Below the pieces are notes generated by a model that saw only the letters and a list, made by a program, of their open reading frames with translations, did not search any database and was not told the origin of the DNA. The position numbers and the translations under genes were made by a program. 64,000 bases of DNA. It comes from JAHTBL01 sp038532735. GTDB taxonomy: Bacteria > Pseudomonadota > Alphaproteobacteria > Rhodobacterales > Rhodobacteraceae. Positions 14,974-23,130 of this stretch are shown piece by piece (the first letter of the stretch is position 1; every line of letters starts with the position of its first letter). The stretch covers positions 525,282-589,281 of the forward strand of contig JBCBAC010000001.1 of assembly GCA_038532735.1 (NCBI GenBank). Reading direction: 5' to 3'.

Positions 14974-16769
14974 CCCCCATCGTTCTGGCGCTCTCGAAAT
15001 CGGGGGAACCGGTCGCGCGCCGCATCGCCGAAGCGTTGGACTGCCCGCTGCACGGACGGCAAGACCGTGTGAGCGCGGCCGACGTCTATTTCGCCAACGC
15101 ACTTGATCACGCGCGGGACCTTTTTGCAGCGAAACATGCGATTATCGGGGTTTGTGCGTCGGGCATCCTGATCCGCGGTGTCGCCCCCTTATTGGCCGAC
15201 AAAACGACCGAGCCGCCCGTGATCTCTGTCTCCGATGACGGCTCTTTCGTGATCCCGTTGCTGGGCGGTCACCGGGGGGCAAACCGGCTTGCGAAAGAGA
15301 TCGCCGAGGCGATCGACGCGACCGCCGCCGTGACCACCGCAGGGGACGTCGCATTGGGTGTCGCGCTAGATGCGCCGCCGGTTGGATATCGCCTCGCGAA
15401 CCCGGAAAATGCGAAGTCGGTCATGGCCGCGTTGCTGAACGGCGCCACCGCGCGGATCGAAGGAGAGGCGCTTTTCGACCTGCCTCATGATTCGGCGGGC
15501 ACCGTGCGTTTGGTCACAACCGATGCGCCGGTTGAGGCCGATGAGACAACTCTTGTCTACCATCCGCAGCGCTATGCTTTGGGGGTCGGCTGCGCCCGCG
15601 ATTGCGATCCGGCAGAGCTGTCTGACTTGGTTAACGCGACCCTCGCCGAGGCCGGGATCGCACCGGGTGCCGTCGCGTCGGTGAACTCTCTTGATCTAAA
15701 GGGCGACGAACCTGCGATGAACGCTTTGGCCGCTGAATTGGGCGTGCCGTTTCGAGTCTTCACCGCCGAGGACTTGGAGGCGCAGGCCCCTAATCTCGCC
15801 AACCCTTCCGACGTGGTTTTTGCAGAGGTTGGCTGCCACGGCGTGTCCGAAGGGGCGGCGTTGGCGGCCTCGAACGGCAGCTTAGTTGTGCCGAAACGCA
15901 AGACCAAGAACGCGACCTGTGCGGCGGCGAAAGCTGAGGCTCCAATCACCGAAATCAAGGGCCGCGCGCGGGGGCGGTTATCGATCATCGGCATCGGTCC
16001 TGGGCAGCATTCCTGGCGCACGCCGGAGGCCAGTCAGCTGGTGGCGGAGGCGGACGAGCTCGTGGGTTACGGGCTTTACATCGACCTGCTTGGTCTGCTG
16101 GCCCATGGCAAAACGCGCAGTGATTTCCCGCTGGGCGGCGAGGAAGATCGTTGCCGTTTTGCGCTGGAACAAGCGGGGCAAGGCAAGAACGTTGCGCTGA
16201 TTTGTTCAGGTGATGCAGGAATTTACGCGATGGGCGCGCTTGTGTTTGAGCTGCTGGATCGCGGTCCGGAGCAGCACGGCGTCACTGATGCCGCCCGCCG
16301 GGTCGAAGTTGTCTGCACGCCCGGTGTCTCGGCCTTGCAAGGGGCCGCCGCCCGCGCGGGTGCGCCGCTGGGGCACGACTTCTGCGCCATTTCGCTCAGC
16401 GATCTGCTGACCCCGCGCGAGGACATTCTCAAGCGGCTTCATGCGGCGGCGGAGGGCGACTTTGTCATCGCGTTTTACAACCCGGTTTCGCTGCGACGCC
16501 GCACGTTGCTGGCCGAAGCGCGGGACATCCTGTTGCAGCATCGGCCAGCGGATACGCCGGTGATGCTTGCCTCGTCGCTGGGGCGGCCAGAGGAGCATAT
16601 CCGCTATCGCAAGCTCTGTGATCTGCAGGTAGACGAGGTCGATATGCTGACGGTCGTTCTGGTCGGCTCAAGCCATTCCAAACTGGCTCAACTGGGCGAA
16701 GGCCCGCGCATGTATACCCCGCGCGGATACGCGCGAAAGATCGACGGCGATCTGTCGGAAACTGGTTAA
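14964..16769 (+). CDS. cobJ: CbiG-like / precorrin-3B C17-methyltransferase fusion protein
   Basis: A 601-residue two-part protein. Residues about 1-325 are CbiG-like: an N-terminal domain (IGVCASGILIRGVAPLL, VIPLLGGHRGANRLA), a middle region, and a C-terminal CobE-like domain (ALGVGCARDCDPAELSDL, EVGCHGVSEGAALA). From about residue 336 it is CobJ (LSIIGIGPGQHSWRTPEA, ALICSGDAGIYAMGAL, DFVIAFYNPVSLRRR), which contracts the ring and methylates C17. CbiG opens a delta-lactone in the anaerobic route, so its role here is uncertain. AAAGGAG precedes the ATG at 14964; a second ATG at 14970 forms ATGA with the cobI stop. Confidence 0.93.
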   Translation: MAMTPIVLALSKSGEPVARRIAEALDCPLHGRQDRVSAADVYFANALDHARDLFAAKHAIIGVCASGILIRGVAPLLADKTTEPPVISVSDDGSFVIPLLGGHRGANRLAKEIAEAIDATAAVTTAGDVALGVALDAPPVGYRLANPENAKSVMAALLNGATARIEGEALFDLPHDSAGTVRLVTTDAPVEADETTLVYHPQRYALGVGCARDCDPAELSDLVNATLAEAGIAPGAVASVNSLDLKGDEPAMNALAAELGVPFRVFTAEDLEAQAPNLANPSDVVFAEVGCHGVSEGAALAASNGSLVVPKRKTKNATCAAAKAEAPITEIKGRARGRLSIIGIGPGQHSWRTPEASQLVAEADELVGYGLYIDLLGLLAHGKTRSDFPLGGEEDRCRFALEQAGQGKNVALICSGDAGIYAMGALVFELLDRGPEQHGVTDAARRVEVVCTPGVSALQGAAARAGAPLGHDFCAISLSDLLTPREDILKRLHAAAEGDFVIAFYNPVSLRRRTLLAEARDILLQHRPADTPVMLASSLGRPEEHIRYRKLCDLQVDEVDMLTVVLVGSSHSKLAQLGEGPRMYTPRGYARKIDGDLSETG

Positions 16770-16779
16770 GGAGCACGCT

Positions 16780-17547
16780 ATGACCGTCTATTTCATCGGG
16801 GCCGGTCCCGGCGATCCGGAGCTTTTGACCCTCAAGGCGCAACGCCTGATCGCCGCCTGTCCTGTTTGCCTTTATGCAGGCTCTCTGGTGCCCGAGCAGG
16901 TGGTGGCAGAGGCTCCCGCTGACGCGCTGGTTATGGACACCGCACCCATGACGTTGGACGACACTCATGCGGAAATCCTCAAGGCACACAAGGCCGGGAA
17001 AGACGTGGCGCGGGTGCATTCCGGGGACCCGTCGCTCTATGGGGCGATTGCCGAGCAAATCCGGCGTTTGAAGGCCGACGGGATCGATTATCAGATCGTT
17101 CCGGGCGTGCCTGCCTATGCCGCCGCCGCTGCGGCTTTGGGTCAGGAACTAACCATCCCCGAGGTCGCGCAGTCGATCATTCTGACCCGCATGTCGATGA
17201 AGTCGACGGGCATGCCGGAGGGGGAGACGCTGGAGAATTTCGCGCGCTCCAAAGCGACGCTGGCGATCCATCTGGGCATCCGTGCCTTGCGCGAAATCGA
17301 GCGGCAGTTGATCCCCTATTATGGCGCAGATTGCCCTGTGGTCGTGGCCTACCGGGTGGGTTGGCCCGACCAGATGTTCCTGCGTGGTACGCTCAGCGAT
17401 ATCCGCAACAAAGTGCGCGACGAAAAGATCACCCGCACGGCCCTGATTCTGGTGGGGCCTGCCTTGGCAGAGGTGCAGAACTTTAAGGACAGCGCGCTTT
17501 ATGATCCTGCAATGCCGCACGTGCTGAGACCTGTGGCCAAAGGCTGA
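16780..17547 (+). CDS. cobM: Precorrin-4 C11-methyltransferase
   Basis: A 255-residue tetrapyrrole methylase that methylates C11 of precorrin-4. Family marks are VYFIGAGPGDPELLTLKAQ, VARVHSGDPSLYGAIAEQ, VPGVPAYAAAAAALG and the C-terminal VGPAL segment. AAGGAG lies 8 bases before the ATG. It follows the CbiG-CobJ fusion by ten bases and is the last clear cobalamin gene of this operon. No cobF, cobK, cobG, cobB or cobQ is in the window. Confidence 0.95.
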   Translation: MTVYFIGAGPGDPELLTLKAQRLIAACPVCLYAGSLVPEQVVAEAPADALVMDTAPMTLDDTHAEILKAHKAGKDVARVHSGDPSLYGAIAEQIRRLKADGIDYQIVPGVPAYAAAAAALGQELTIPEVAQSIILTRMSMKSTGMPEGETLENFARSKATLAIHLGIRALREIERQLIPYYGADCPVVVAYRVGWPDQMFLRGTLSDIRNKVRDEKITRTALILVGPALAEVQNFKDSALYDPAMPHVLRPVAKG

Positions 17548-17641
17548 CAAAAATCCGCCGAAACAGACTATTGCAGGGATTTATCTTGCTTTTGCCGGGC
17601 GCCCCGCCATCCTGCCTCTCGCGAGGTTGATGGAGGGCGCC

Positions 17642-17989
17642 ATGTCCACATTCCTATCCGACGAAGTCAAAGCCGGGCTTGAGGCTGCGCGCAAGGCGGC
17701 TCAGCGTAAAGGCAGCCGCCTGCGGGTTCATGTGGGGGAGGAGACTTTCCCTGTTTTGCGCCTTTGGGACACCGGCTTCGCGATGGAGACTGAGATTGCC
17801 CCGAAACTGCGCGGGCTGGTCGACCTCTATCATGGTGGCGTGCATCTTTATCAGTGTCTGATCGTTGCGTCTTCCGAGGAAGGCGACGAGATGCAGTATG
17901 AGTTTAAGCGCAAGACGGCGACTACAGATGCCCCTGCGCTGGACTATTCCCGTGATCCCAATGCACCGGTCGCTCTGCTGCCCCGTTAA
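17642..17989 (+). CDS. Conserved hypothetical protein downstream of cobM
   Basis: A 115-residue soluble protein I do not recognise. The N-terminal third is a basic helix (VKAGLEAARKAAQRKGSRLRV). A beta-rich middle follows (VHVGEETFPVLRLWDTGFAM, LVDLYHGGVHLYQCLIVAS), then a charged segment and a proline-rich end. The start with GGAGG upstream is preferred to in-frame ATGs at 17627 and 17630. It has no signal peptide or membrane segment. The same orientation as cobM with a 94-base gap allows read-through, but nothing in the sequence links it to B12. Confidence 0.75.
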   Translation: MSTFLSDEVKAGLEAARKAAQRKGSRLRVHVGEETFPVLRLWDTGFAMETEIAPKLRGLVDLYHGGVHLYQCLIVASSEEGDEMQYEFKRKTATTDAPALDYSRDPNAPVALLPR

Positions 17990-17993
17990 CCCC

Positions 17994-18009
17994 GTTTCGC
18001 GCGCGAAAC
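17994..18009. repeat. GTTTCGCGCGCGAAAC palindrome
   Basis: A perfect 16-base palindrome between two convergent stop codons. A closely related dyad (GGTTTCGC-GT-GCGAAACC) follows fmt at 21193-21210. It could act as a bidirectional terminator or be a dispersed repeat. Confidence 0.55.
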
Positions 18010-18010
18010 C

Positions 18011-19180
18011 TTATTGAAGATCGCTAAAGGCGGCCTGCATGCGGGTGACCGCGTCTTCAACGATTGCGCTGGGGGCGGCAATGTTGAACCGCAGAAAGCT
18101 GTCGCCGCCTTTGCCAAAGGTAGGCCCGTGGTTCACGGCGATCTTGGCTTGATCCTGCACCCGGGCGGTGAACTCTTCCCGCGCCATGCCGGTCCCGGCG
18201 AAATCCACCCATGACAGATAAGTTGCCTCCAGCGGCATCGCCTTAAGGCCGGGGATCGCGTTGATGCCCACGTTAAAAATGCGCTGGTTCTCGGCCAGAT
18301 AGGCCATCAGCTCATCCACCCAAGCCGCGCCTTCGGGCGTGTAAGCGGCTGTGACCATGAACAGACCAAAGGAGTTTGGCGACAGGCCCAGTCCCGCCAT
18401 CCGCTTGGCAAATTGGGCGCGCAGGTTCGGGTCTTCGATGATGACATTGCCGATATGGCTGCCCGCGATGTTGAAGGTTTTGGTGGCCGCGGTCATCATG
18501 ATGAGCCGGTCGGTGATCGACGGATCCACAAGGCTCATCGCGGTGTGTTTGGCGCCGTAGGTCAGGTCGTGGTGGATCTCGTCACTCACCAAGATCAGGT
18601 CATGGCGTTTGCAGAAATCAGCCACCTGCTGAAGCTCCTCCTGCGTCCAGACACGTCCCCCCGGATTGTGCGGTGAGCAGAGGATCACCATCTTCTCGTT
18701 CCCGGTCATCGCCGCGTCATAGGCGTCGAAATCCATAGTGTAGCGGCCATCTGTGTTGACCATCTCCATCTCGACGACCTTGCGGTCTGCCGCTGAGATC
18801 ACGCGCGCAAATGCATGGTAAACGGGGGTGAAGAGGATCACGCCATCGCCAGGTTTGGTATAGGTCTCGACGCACATCGCGGTGCCGTTCACCAACCCGT
18901 GCAGGCTGAAGATCCAGTCAGGCTCAATCACCCAGCCATGTCGCTCCTTCATCCACCACTGGATCGCCGCGCGGTATTTGCTTTCATCGCCGAAGTAGCC
19001 GTAGACCCCGTGATCGACCATCGCTTGAACTGCGTCTTGCACGCATTGCGGCGGGCGGAAATCCATGTCGGCGACCCACATCGCCAGACCGTCCTCGGGC
19101 GAGACTCCATAGAGCGCCTCCATACTGTCCCATTTGGAACAATGGGTGCCGCGGCGGTCGATTTTTTGGTCGAATGACAT
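18011..19180 (-). CDS. PatB/MalY-type PLP-dependent aminotransferase / C-S lyase
   Basis: A 389-residue class I/II aminotransferase-fold enzyme of the MalY/PatB type, whose members mostly cleave cystathionine or other cysteine S-conjugates. Visible features are MWVADMDFRPPQCVQDAV near the N-terminus, CSPHNPGGRVWTQEEL, LVSDEIHHDLTYGAKH and the PLP-lysine region AATKTFNIAGSHIGN. The substrate cannot be told from sequence. It is convergent with the gene after cobM and divergent from def. Confidence 0.9.
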   Translation of the reverse strand: MSFDQKIDRRGTHCSKWDSMEALYGVSPEDGLAMWVADMDFRPPQCVQDAVQAMVDHGVYGYFGDESKYRAAIQWWMKERHGWVIEPDWIFSLHGLVNGTAMCVETYTKPGDGVILFTPVYHAFARVISAADRKVVEMEMVNTDGRYTMDFDAYDAAMTGNEKMVILCSPHNPGGRVWTQEELQQVADFCKRHDLILVSDEIHHDLTYGAKHTAMSLVDPSITDRLIMMTAATKTFNIAGSHIGNVIIEDPNLRAQFAKRMAGLGLSPNSFGLFMVTAAYTPEGAAWVDELMAYLAENQRIFNVGINAIPGLKAMPLEATYLSWVDFAGTGMAREEFTARVQDQAKIAVNHGPTFGKGGDSFLRFNIAAPSAIVEDAVTRMQAAFSDLQ

Positions 19181-19273
19181 GGGGCTCTCCGATGGTTTTG
19201 CGGCAGGCTAGCGGATCAGGGCGCAGGTGCAAGGGGCGTTGCCCTTGGGCCGTGGCTGCCTTACATGAGGGCC

Positions 19274-19795
19274 ATGACGATACGCCCGATCCTGATCCAC
19301 CCGGACCCACGCCTGAAGAAAAAGGCGGACCCTGTGACCGAGGTCACAAAGGCGCATCATACATTAGCCAAAGACATGCTTGAGACGATGTATGACGCGC
19401 CGGGCATTGGCTTGGCCGCCACTCAGATCGGGGTGATGGAGCGGCTTTTGGTCATGGATTGTATCAAGGAAGAAGGGGCGGATCCGCGCCCGATGGTCCT
19501 GATGAATCCGGAAGTGACCTGGGCCTCCGACGAGATGTCGAGCTATGAAGAAGGCTGCCTCTCGATCCCCGAGCAATACGCTGATGTGGAGCGTCCAGCA
19601 GAGGTCAAGGTGCGCTGGCTGGGCCTTGATGGCGAGACACATGAAGAGCAGTTTGACGGACTGTGGGCGACCTGCGTGCAGCATGAGATCGACCATCTGG
19701 ATGGCAAGCTCTTCATCGACTATCTGCGCCCGCTGAAGCGCCAGATGATCACCCGCAAGATGCAGAAGCTGAAACGCGAACGCGCGCGCGTCTAA
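19274..19795 (+). CDS. def: Peptide deformylase (active type)
   Basis: A 173-residue Fe/Zn hydrolase that removes the formyl group from nascent proteins. All three family motifs are present: GIGLAATQ (44-51), EGCLS (93-97) with the metal-ligand Cys, and HEIDH (137-141). I chose the ATG at 19274 with GAGGG just upstream; an in-frame ATG at 19265 would add three residues. It is followed after five bases by a second deformylase-like gene and then fmt. Confidence 0.95.
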   Translation: MTIRPILIHPDPRLKKKADPVTEVTKAHHTLAKDMLETMYDAPGIGLAATQIGVMERLLVMDCIKEEGADPRPMVLMNPEVTWASDEMSSYEEGCLSIPEQYADVERPAEVKVRWLGLDGETHEEQFDGLWATCVQHEIDHLDGKLFIDYLRPLKRQMITRKMQKLKRERARV

Positions 19796-19799
19796 CGCA

Positions 19800-20294
19800 A
19801 TGCCGCGACCGCTGATCCCCTGGCCCGACGCGCGGTTGCGCAAGGTTGCAGCGCCGGTAGAGGCCGTGACGGACGAAGTGCGCGCGCTGTGGGATGAGAT
19901 GATCGAGGTGATGGAAGCGATGCCGGGCGTCGGGTTGGCCGCCCCGCAGCTTGGGGTTTCGCTGCGAATTGCGGTGGTCGATGCATCCGAAAAACGCGGG
20001 CAGGTGGTGCGCCTGGCGAACCCGGAGGTCCTGCATAGCTCGGTGGAGTTGCGGCCCCATGAGGAAGCGTCGCCGAACCTGCCGGGTGTGTCGGCAGTGG
20101 TAAAGCGACCTCGCGCGGTCACGGTGCGCTACATGAACGCCGATGGGGTCATGGACCGGAAGGATTTTGTCGGGCTTTGGGCGACGTCCGTGCAGCACCA
20201 GATCGACCATCTGAACGGCAGAATGTATTTTGACCGGCTGTCGAAAGTGAAGCGGGACATGGTACTGCGCAAAGCGCGCAAGGGGGCCGCATGA
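19800..20294 (+). CDS. Deformylase-like protein lacking catalytic residues
   Basis: A 164-residue protein clearly related to deformylases: motif 1 is intact (GVGLAAPQ, 43-50) and the ends align with the neighbouring Def. Motif 2, normally EGCLS, reads EEASPNLPG (about 88-96), so the metal-binding Cys is gone. Motif 3, normally HEIDH, reads HQIDH (133-137), so the catalytic Glu is Gln. The frame is intact and flanked by compact overlaps, so this is not a decayed gene. A hydrolytic role is unlikely; binding of N-termini or a regulatory partner role is possible. It overlaps fmt by four bases. Confidence 0.88.
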   Translation: MPRPLIPWPDARLRKVAAPVEAVTDEVRALWDEMIEVMEAMPGVGLAAPQLGVSLRIAVVDASEKRGQVVRLANPEVLHSSVELRPHEEASPNLPGVSAVVKRPRAVTVRYMNADGVMDRKDFVGLWATSVQHQIDHLNGRMYFDRLSKVKRDMVLRKARKGAA

Positions 20295-21190
20295 GGATCG
20301 TGTTCATGGGCACGCCTGACTTCTCGGTTCCTGTGCTCGACGCGTTGGTCGCGGCGGGGCACGAGGTCTGCGCCGTCTACACCCAACCCCCGCGCCCCGC
20401 GGGGCGTGGCAAGAAAGAGCGGCCCTCGCCGGTGCATGCCCGTGCCTTGGAGCTGGGGTTGGAGGTGCGCCACCCCGCGCGCCTCAAATCGCTGGAGGAT
20501 CAAGCCGATTTCGCTGCGCTACAGGCGGATATCGGCGTCGTCGTGGCCTATGGATTGATCCTGCCCCAAGCCATTCTGGATGTCCCTGCCCATGGCTGCC
20601 TGAACATTCATGCAAGCCTTCTGCCACGCTGGCGCGGCGCGGCTCCGATCCACCGGGCGATCATGGCGGGCGACACGGAGACGGGTGTCTGCATCATGCA
20701 GATGGAGGCGGGGCTCGACACTGGCCCGGTGCTGCTGCGCGAGGCGACCCCGATCACCGGTGCGGATACGACAGCGCGGCTGCATGACCGGCTGAGCGCA
20801 ATGGGTGCGCGGTTGATTGTCGAGGCATTGGCGCGACTGCCCGACCTTACGCCAGAATCACAGCCAGAAGCGGGCGTGACCTATGCCGAGAAGATCGACA
20901 AGGCGGAAGCGCGGGTGGATTGGCGCCGCCCAGCAGCAGAGGTGGATCGGTTGATCCGGGGGCTTTCGCCCTTTCCCGGTGCTTGGTGCGAGATCGCTGG
21001 GGAGCGAGTAAAACTGCTCGACGCGGAACTGGTTGAAGGCATGGGATTCCCCGGTGAACATCTGGGTGATTTCCGGGTGGCGTGCGGCGCAGGAGCCGTG
21101 CGGATCACGCAAGCGCAACGCCAAGGCAAGCGCGCGGTGCCTGCAGCGGATTTCCTGCGCGGCGCGGAGATGCCTGCGCGTTTGGACTGA
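20291..21190 (+). CDS. fmt: Methionyl-tRNA formyltransferase
   Basis: A 299-residue enzyme that formylates initiator Met-tRNA using 10-formyltetrahydrofolate. The N-terminal hydrolase fold has MRIVFMGTPDFSVPVLDAL, the catalytic region LNIHASLLPRWRGAAPIHRA (Asn, His) and METGLDTGP-like MEAGLDTGPVLL (Asp). The C-terminal tRNA-binding domain has YAEKIDKAEARVDW. It is coupled to the deformylase pair, the usual formyl-methionine cycle grouping. Confidence 0.96.
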   Translation: MRIVFMGTPDFSVPVLDALVAAGHEVCAVYTQPPRPAGRGKKERPSPVHARALELGLEVRHPARLKSLEDQADFAALQADIGVVVAYGLILPQAILDVPAHGCLNIHASLLPRWRGAAPIHRAIMAGDTETGVCIMQMEAGLDTGPVLLREATPITGADTTARLHDRLSAMGARLIVEALARLPDLTPESQPEAGVTYAEKIDKAEARVDWRRPAAEVDRLIRGLSPFPGAWCEIAGERVKLLDAELVEGMGFPGEHLGDFRVACGAGAVRITQAQRQGKRAVPAADFLRGAEMPARLD

Positions 21191-21192
21191 CA

Positions 21193-21210
21193 GGTTTCGC
21201 GTGCGAAACC
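21193..21210. terminator. GGTTTCGC-GT-GCGAAACC hairpin after fmt
   Basis: An 8-base-pair stem with a two-base loop starts two bases after the fmt stop and is followed by GGGTTTTG. It shares its arms with the palindrome at 17994-18009. Terminator function is likely but there is only a short T run. Confidence 0.5.
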
Positions 21211-21648
21211 GGGTTTTGAAAGGCGCGCCTTTGATTTCATTGGAAGTCTCTTTGCGACACTTAACATAACACCATGGAGCCTTATACCGCTCTGTTTATA
21301 AAAGAAATATTAAGGTTAATATGCCTCATCGTCCGTCAAAAACCGTCTGCATTGTTAACCAGATTTTCTCAAGAATACCCGCCATAGCGCGCAATCTCTC
21401 CGCATTAACCTAGCGCGATTAAATAGGGGATGAGCGCGCCCAAGGCAGGGATCACAAAGCCTCTCTCAAAGCAGCGCACACAACCTCATCTGCCTCAATG
21501 CGATGCCCTAAAATCGTGACAACGCAGGCCCCTGTCTTCTTTTGTCCATAAATACCTCAATCAAACCTCAACCCTGCACGCCACGCTCACAACAACGCAC
21601 CTGCGGGGCGCAGCCCCGCCCCCGGCGACTGCGAAGCAGGCGCAAAGC
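21211..21648. other. 438-base intergenic region without a gene
   Basis: This convergent gap between fmt and rnhA has no plausible gene; frames here lack start signals and family character. The left half (21235-21420) is clearly AT-richer than its surroundings and has several TTAA-containing words, none in a TTAA-N7-TTAA arrangement. A hairpin GCGGGGC-GCA-GCCCCGC lies at 21603-21619. A minus-strand GGTATTTATGGACAAAAGAA near 21535-21560 resembles the element at 6936-6966. No tRNA is visible. Confidence 0.6.
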
Positions 21649-22104
21649 CTATTCTGGTTTGAACGGGGCCATACCAGCGCGCGCCAGTTCATCCGCGCGC
21701 TCGTTTTCTGGATGCCCTGCATGGCCTTTAACCCACTCCCATGTCACCGAATGCCGCGCCGCCGCTTCATCCAGCCGCTTCCAGAGGTCTTCGTTCTTCA
21801 CAGGCTTCTTGGTGGAGGTCTTCCACCCATTGCGCTTCCAGCCATACATCCACTGGGTAATCCCGCCTTTGACATAGGCGCTGTCTGTCACGACGGTCAG
21901 GGTCGAAGGGCGCTCCAAAGCCTCCAGCGCATGGATCGCGGCGAGCAATTCCATCCGGTTGTTCGTCGTCTCCGCCTCGCCGCCTTTGAGCTCGCGCTCT
22001 TTCAACACGTCCTCGCCATCGCGCGCGATCAGCAAGGCGCCCCAGCCGCCGGGGCCGGGATTGCCGGAGCAGGCCCCATCGGTATAGGCGAACAGATCAG
22101 GCAT
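21649..22104 (-). CDS. rnhA: Ribonuclease HI
   Basis: A 151-residue endonuclease that degrades RNA in RNA-DNA hybrids. The DEDD catalytic set is visible in YTDGACSGNPGPGGWG, TNNRMELLAAI, VTDSAYVKGG and GHAGHPENERADELA. The start MPDLFAYTDGACS at 22104 is preferred to an upstream ATG at 22158 because it gives the normal N-terminus. It overlaps the methyltransferase stop by eight bases, at the end of a six-gene minus-strand run from ispH. Confidence 0.96.
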   Translation of the reverse strand: MPDLFAYTDGACSGNPGPGGWGALLIARDGEDVLKERELKGGEAETTNNRMELLAAIHALEALERPSTLTVVTDSAYVKGGITQWMYGWKRNGWKTSTKKPVKNEDLWKRLDEAAARHSVTWEWVKGHAGHPENERADELARAGMAPFKPE

Positions 22105-22684
22105 AGGCTTCGACCGCGACCCATTCGGCCATATCGCCGGACAGGCCTTCTTCGGCACCTGTCAGGTGACCGGCAACGCGAAAGCCAGCTGCCTCGATCA
22201 GACCATCAAGCTCGGCCTGCGTGTAATAGGAATAGAACCGACCGATTGTATCGGTTTGCTCGCCCTCGCCGACCTTCACCGACAGATGCAACCGCGCGCC
22301 GGGTTTCGCGGCGCGGTGCAGGGCAGCCAGATGGCATGGCATGTCGGCCTTTGGCGCATGCAACAGCGAGAAGGACGCCCAGATCCCGTCATAAAGGGCC
22401 TTGCCCTCGATCTCGTCAAAGGTGGCTTGATGAGCCTTCACGCCGGGGTGCCGGTTGGCGAGCGCGACCATCTCCGCAGAGGCATCAAAGGCGGTGACGG
22501 TGTGGCCTGCCGCCGCCATATGCACTGCCCCATTGCCTGGCCCGCAGCCCAGATCGAGGATATGCGCGCCCTCGGGCATGGCGGCGATGAAGGCATCCAG
22601 GCCGTCCATCCTCACGTCATCCACAAGCGCTGCATAGTCCTGTGCGCGGGCGTCGTAAGTTTCGATTGTGCTTTTATCGCTCAT
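22097..22684 (-). CDS. Class I SAM-dependent methyltransferase
   Basis: A 195-residue small-molecule-type methyltransferase. SAM motif I is ILDLGCGPGNGAVHMAAAG, followed by TAFDASAEMVALA and the post-I region WASFSLLHAPKADMPCHL. The substrate is unknown. The start at 22684 overlaps the DUF3429 stop by four bases. The position beside rnhA gives no functional clue. Confidence 0.88.
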   Translation of the reverse strand: MSDKSTIETYDARAQDYAALVDDVRMDGLDAFIAAMPEGAHILDLGCGPGNGAVHMAAAGHTVTAFDASAEMVALANRHPGVKAHQATFDEIEGKALYDGIWASFSLLHAPKADMPCHLAALHRAAKPGARLHLSVKVGEGEQTDTIGRFYSYYTQAELDGLIEAAGFRVAGHLTGAEEGLSGDMAEWVAVEAYA

Positions 22685-23130
22685 ATGAAAGCCGTGACAG
22701 CGAGGCTGGTGACAACCAGCGCGGTGAGAAGGACGCGCAATTGCATCCACCACGCCGGGGCGAGGCCCCAGCGGACGAAGATGTAATCAAGGGCCAGCAG
22801 TCCGGTGAAGCCAGCCATCAAACTGATTGCCGCGGAAGTTGTGCCGCCGCCCGTCATGAAGAACGCCCAGAGCGCGGGGATGACTGACATCACGTAGCCT
22901 GTTGTGGCACGCGCGCCCTCCGCCTTGGTGGCAAAGCCCCAAAGCACGCCGGACATGAAGGAGAGGATGATGGCTCCGTAAAACAGCTGCACATAGGGCC
23001 CGATAAACCGCGCGCCCAGCGTGTCGGCGCCCCATTGGCCAAGCGGTGGGCTCACGACAGTTAGTGCGCCCCAGAAAAACGGGATCAGCCCGGAAAGGCC
23101 AAGCAAGAGGGCCGAGCGCGGGACGGTCAT
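22681..23130 (-). CDS. DUF3429 integral membrane protein
   Basis: A 149-residue membrane protein with four or five hydrophobic helices (LLLGLSGLIPFFWGALTVV, LFYGAIILSFMSGVLWGFA, GYVMSVIPALWAFFM, ALLVVTSLAVTAFI-like end). The GAIILSFMSGVLWG segment is typical of DUF3429. The function is not known. The start at 23130 forms an ATGA overlap with the preceding DUF1905-type gene; a longer frame exists but overlaps that gene. Confidence 0.8.
   Translation of the reverse strand: MTVPRSALLLGLSGLIPFFWGALTVVSPPLGQWGADTLGARFIGPYVQLFYGAIILSFMSGVLWGFATKAEGARATTGYVMSVIPALWAFFMTGGGTTSAAISLMAGFTGLLALDYIFVRWGLAPAWWMQLRVLLTALVVTSLAVTAFI

Noticed and set aside
19800..20294. Pseudogene interpretation of the second deformylase
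   Set aside because: The frame is uninterrupted, the length is normal and it overlaps fmt by four bases; substitution is confined to catalytic motifs.
21211..21648. Hidden gene or tRNA in the fmt-rnhA gap
   Set aside because: No frame has a ribosome site or family pattern, and no cloverleaf or T-loop motif was seen.
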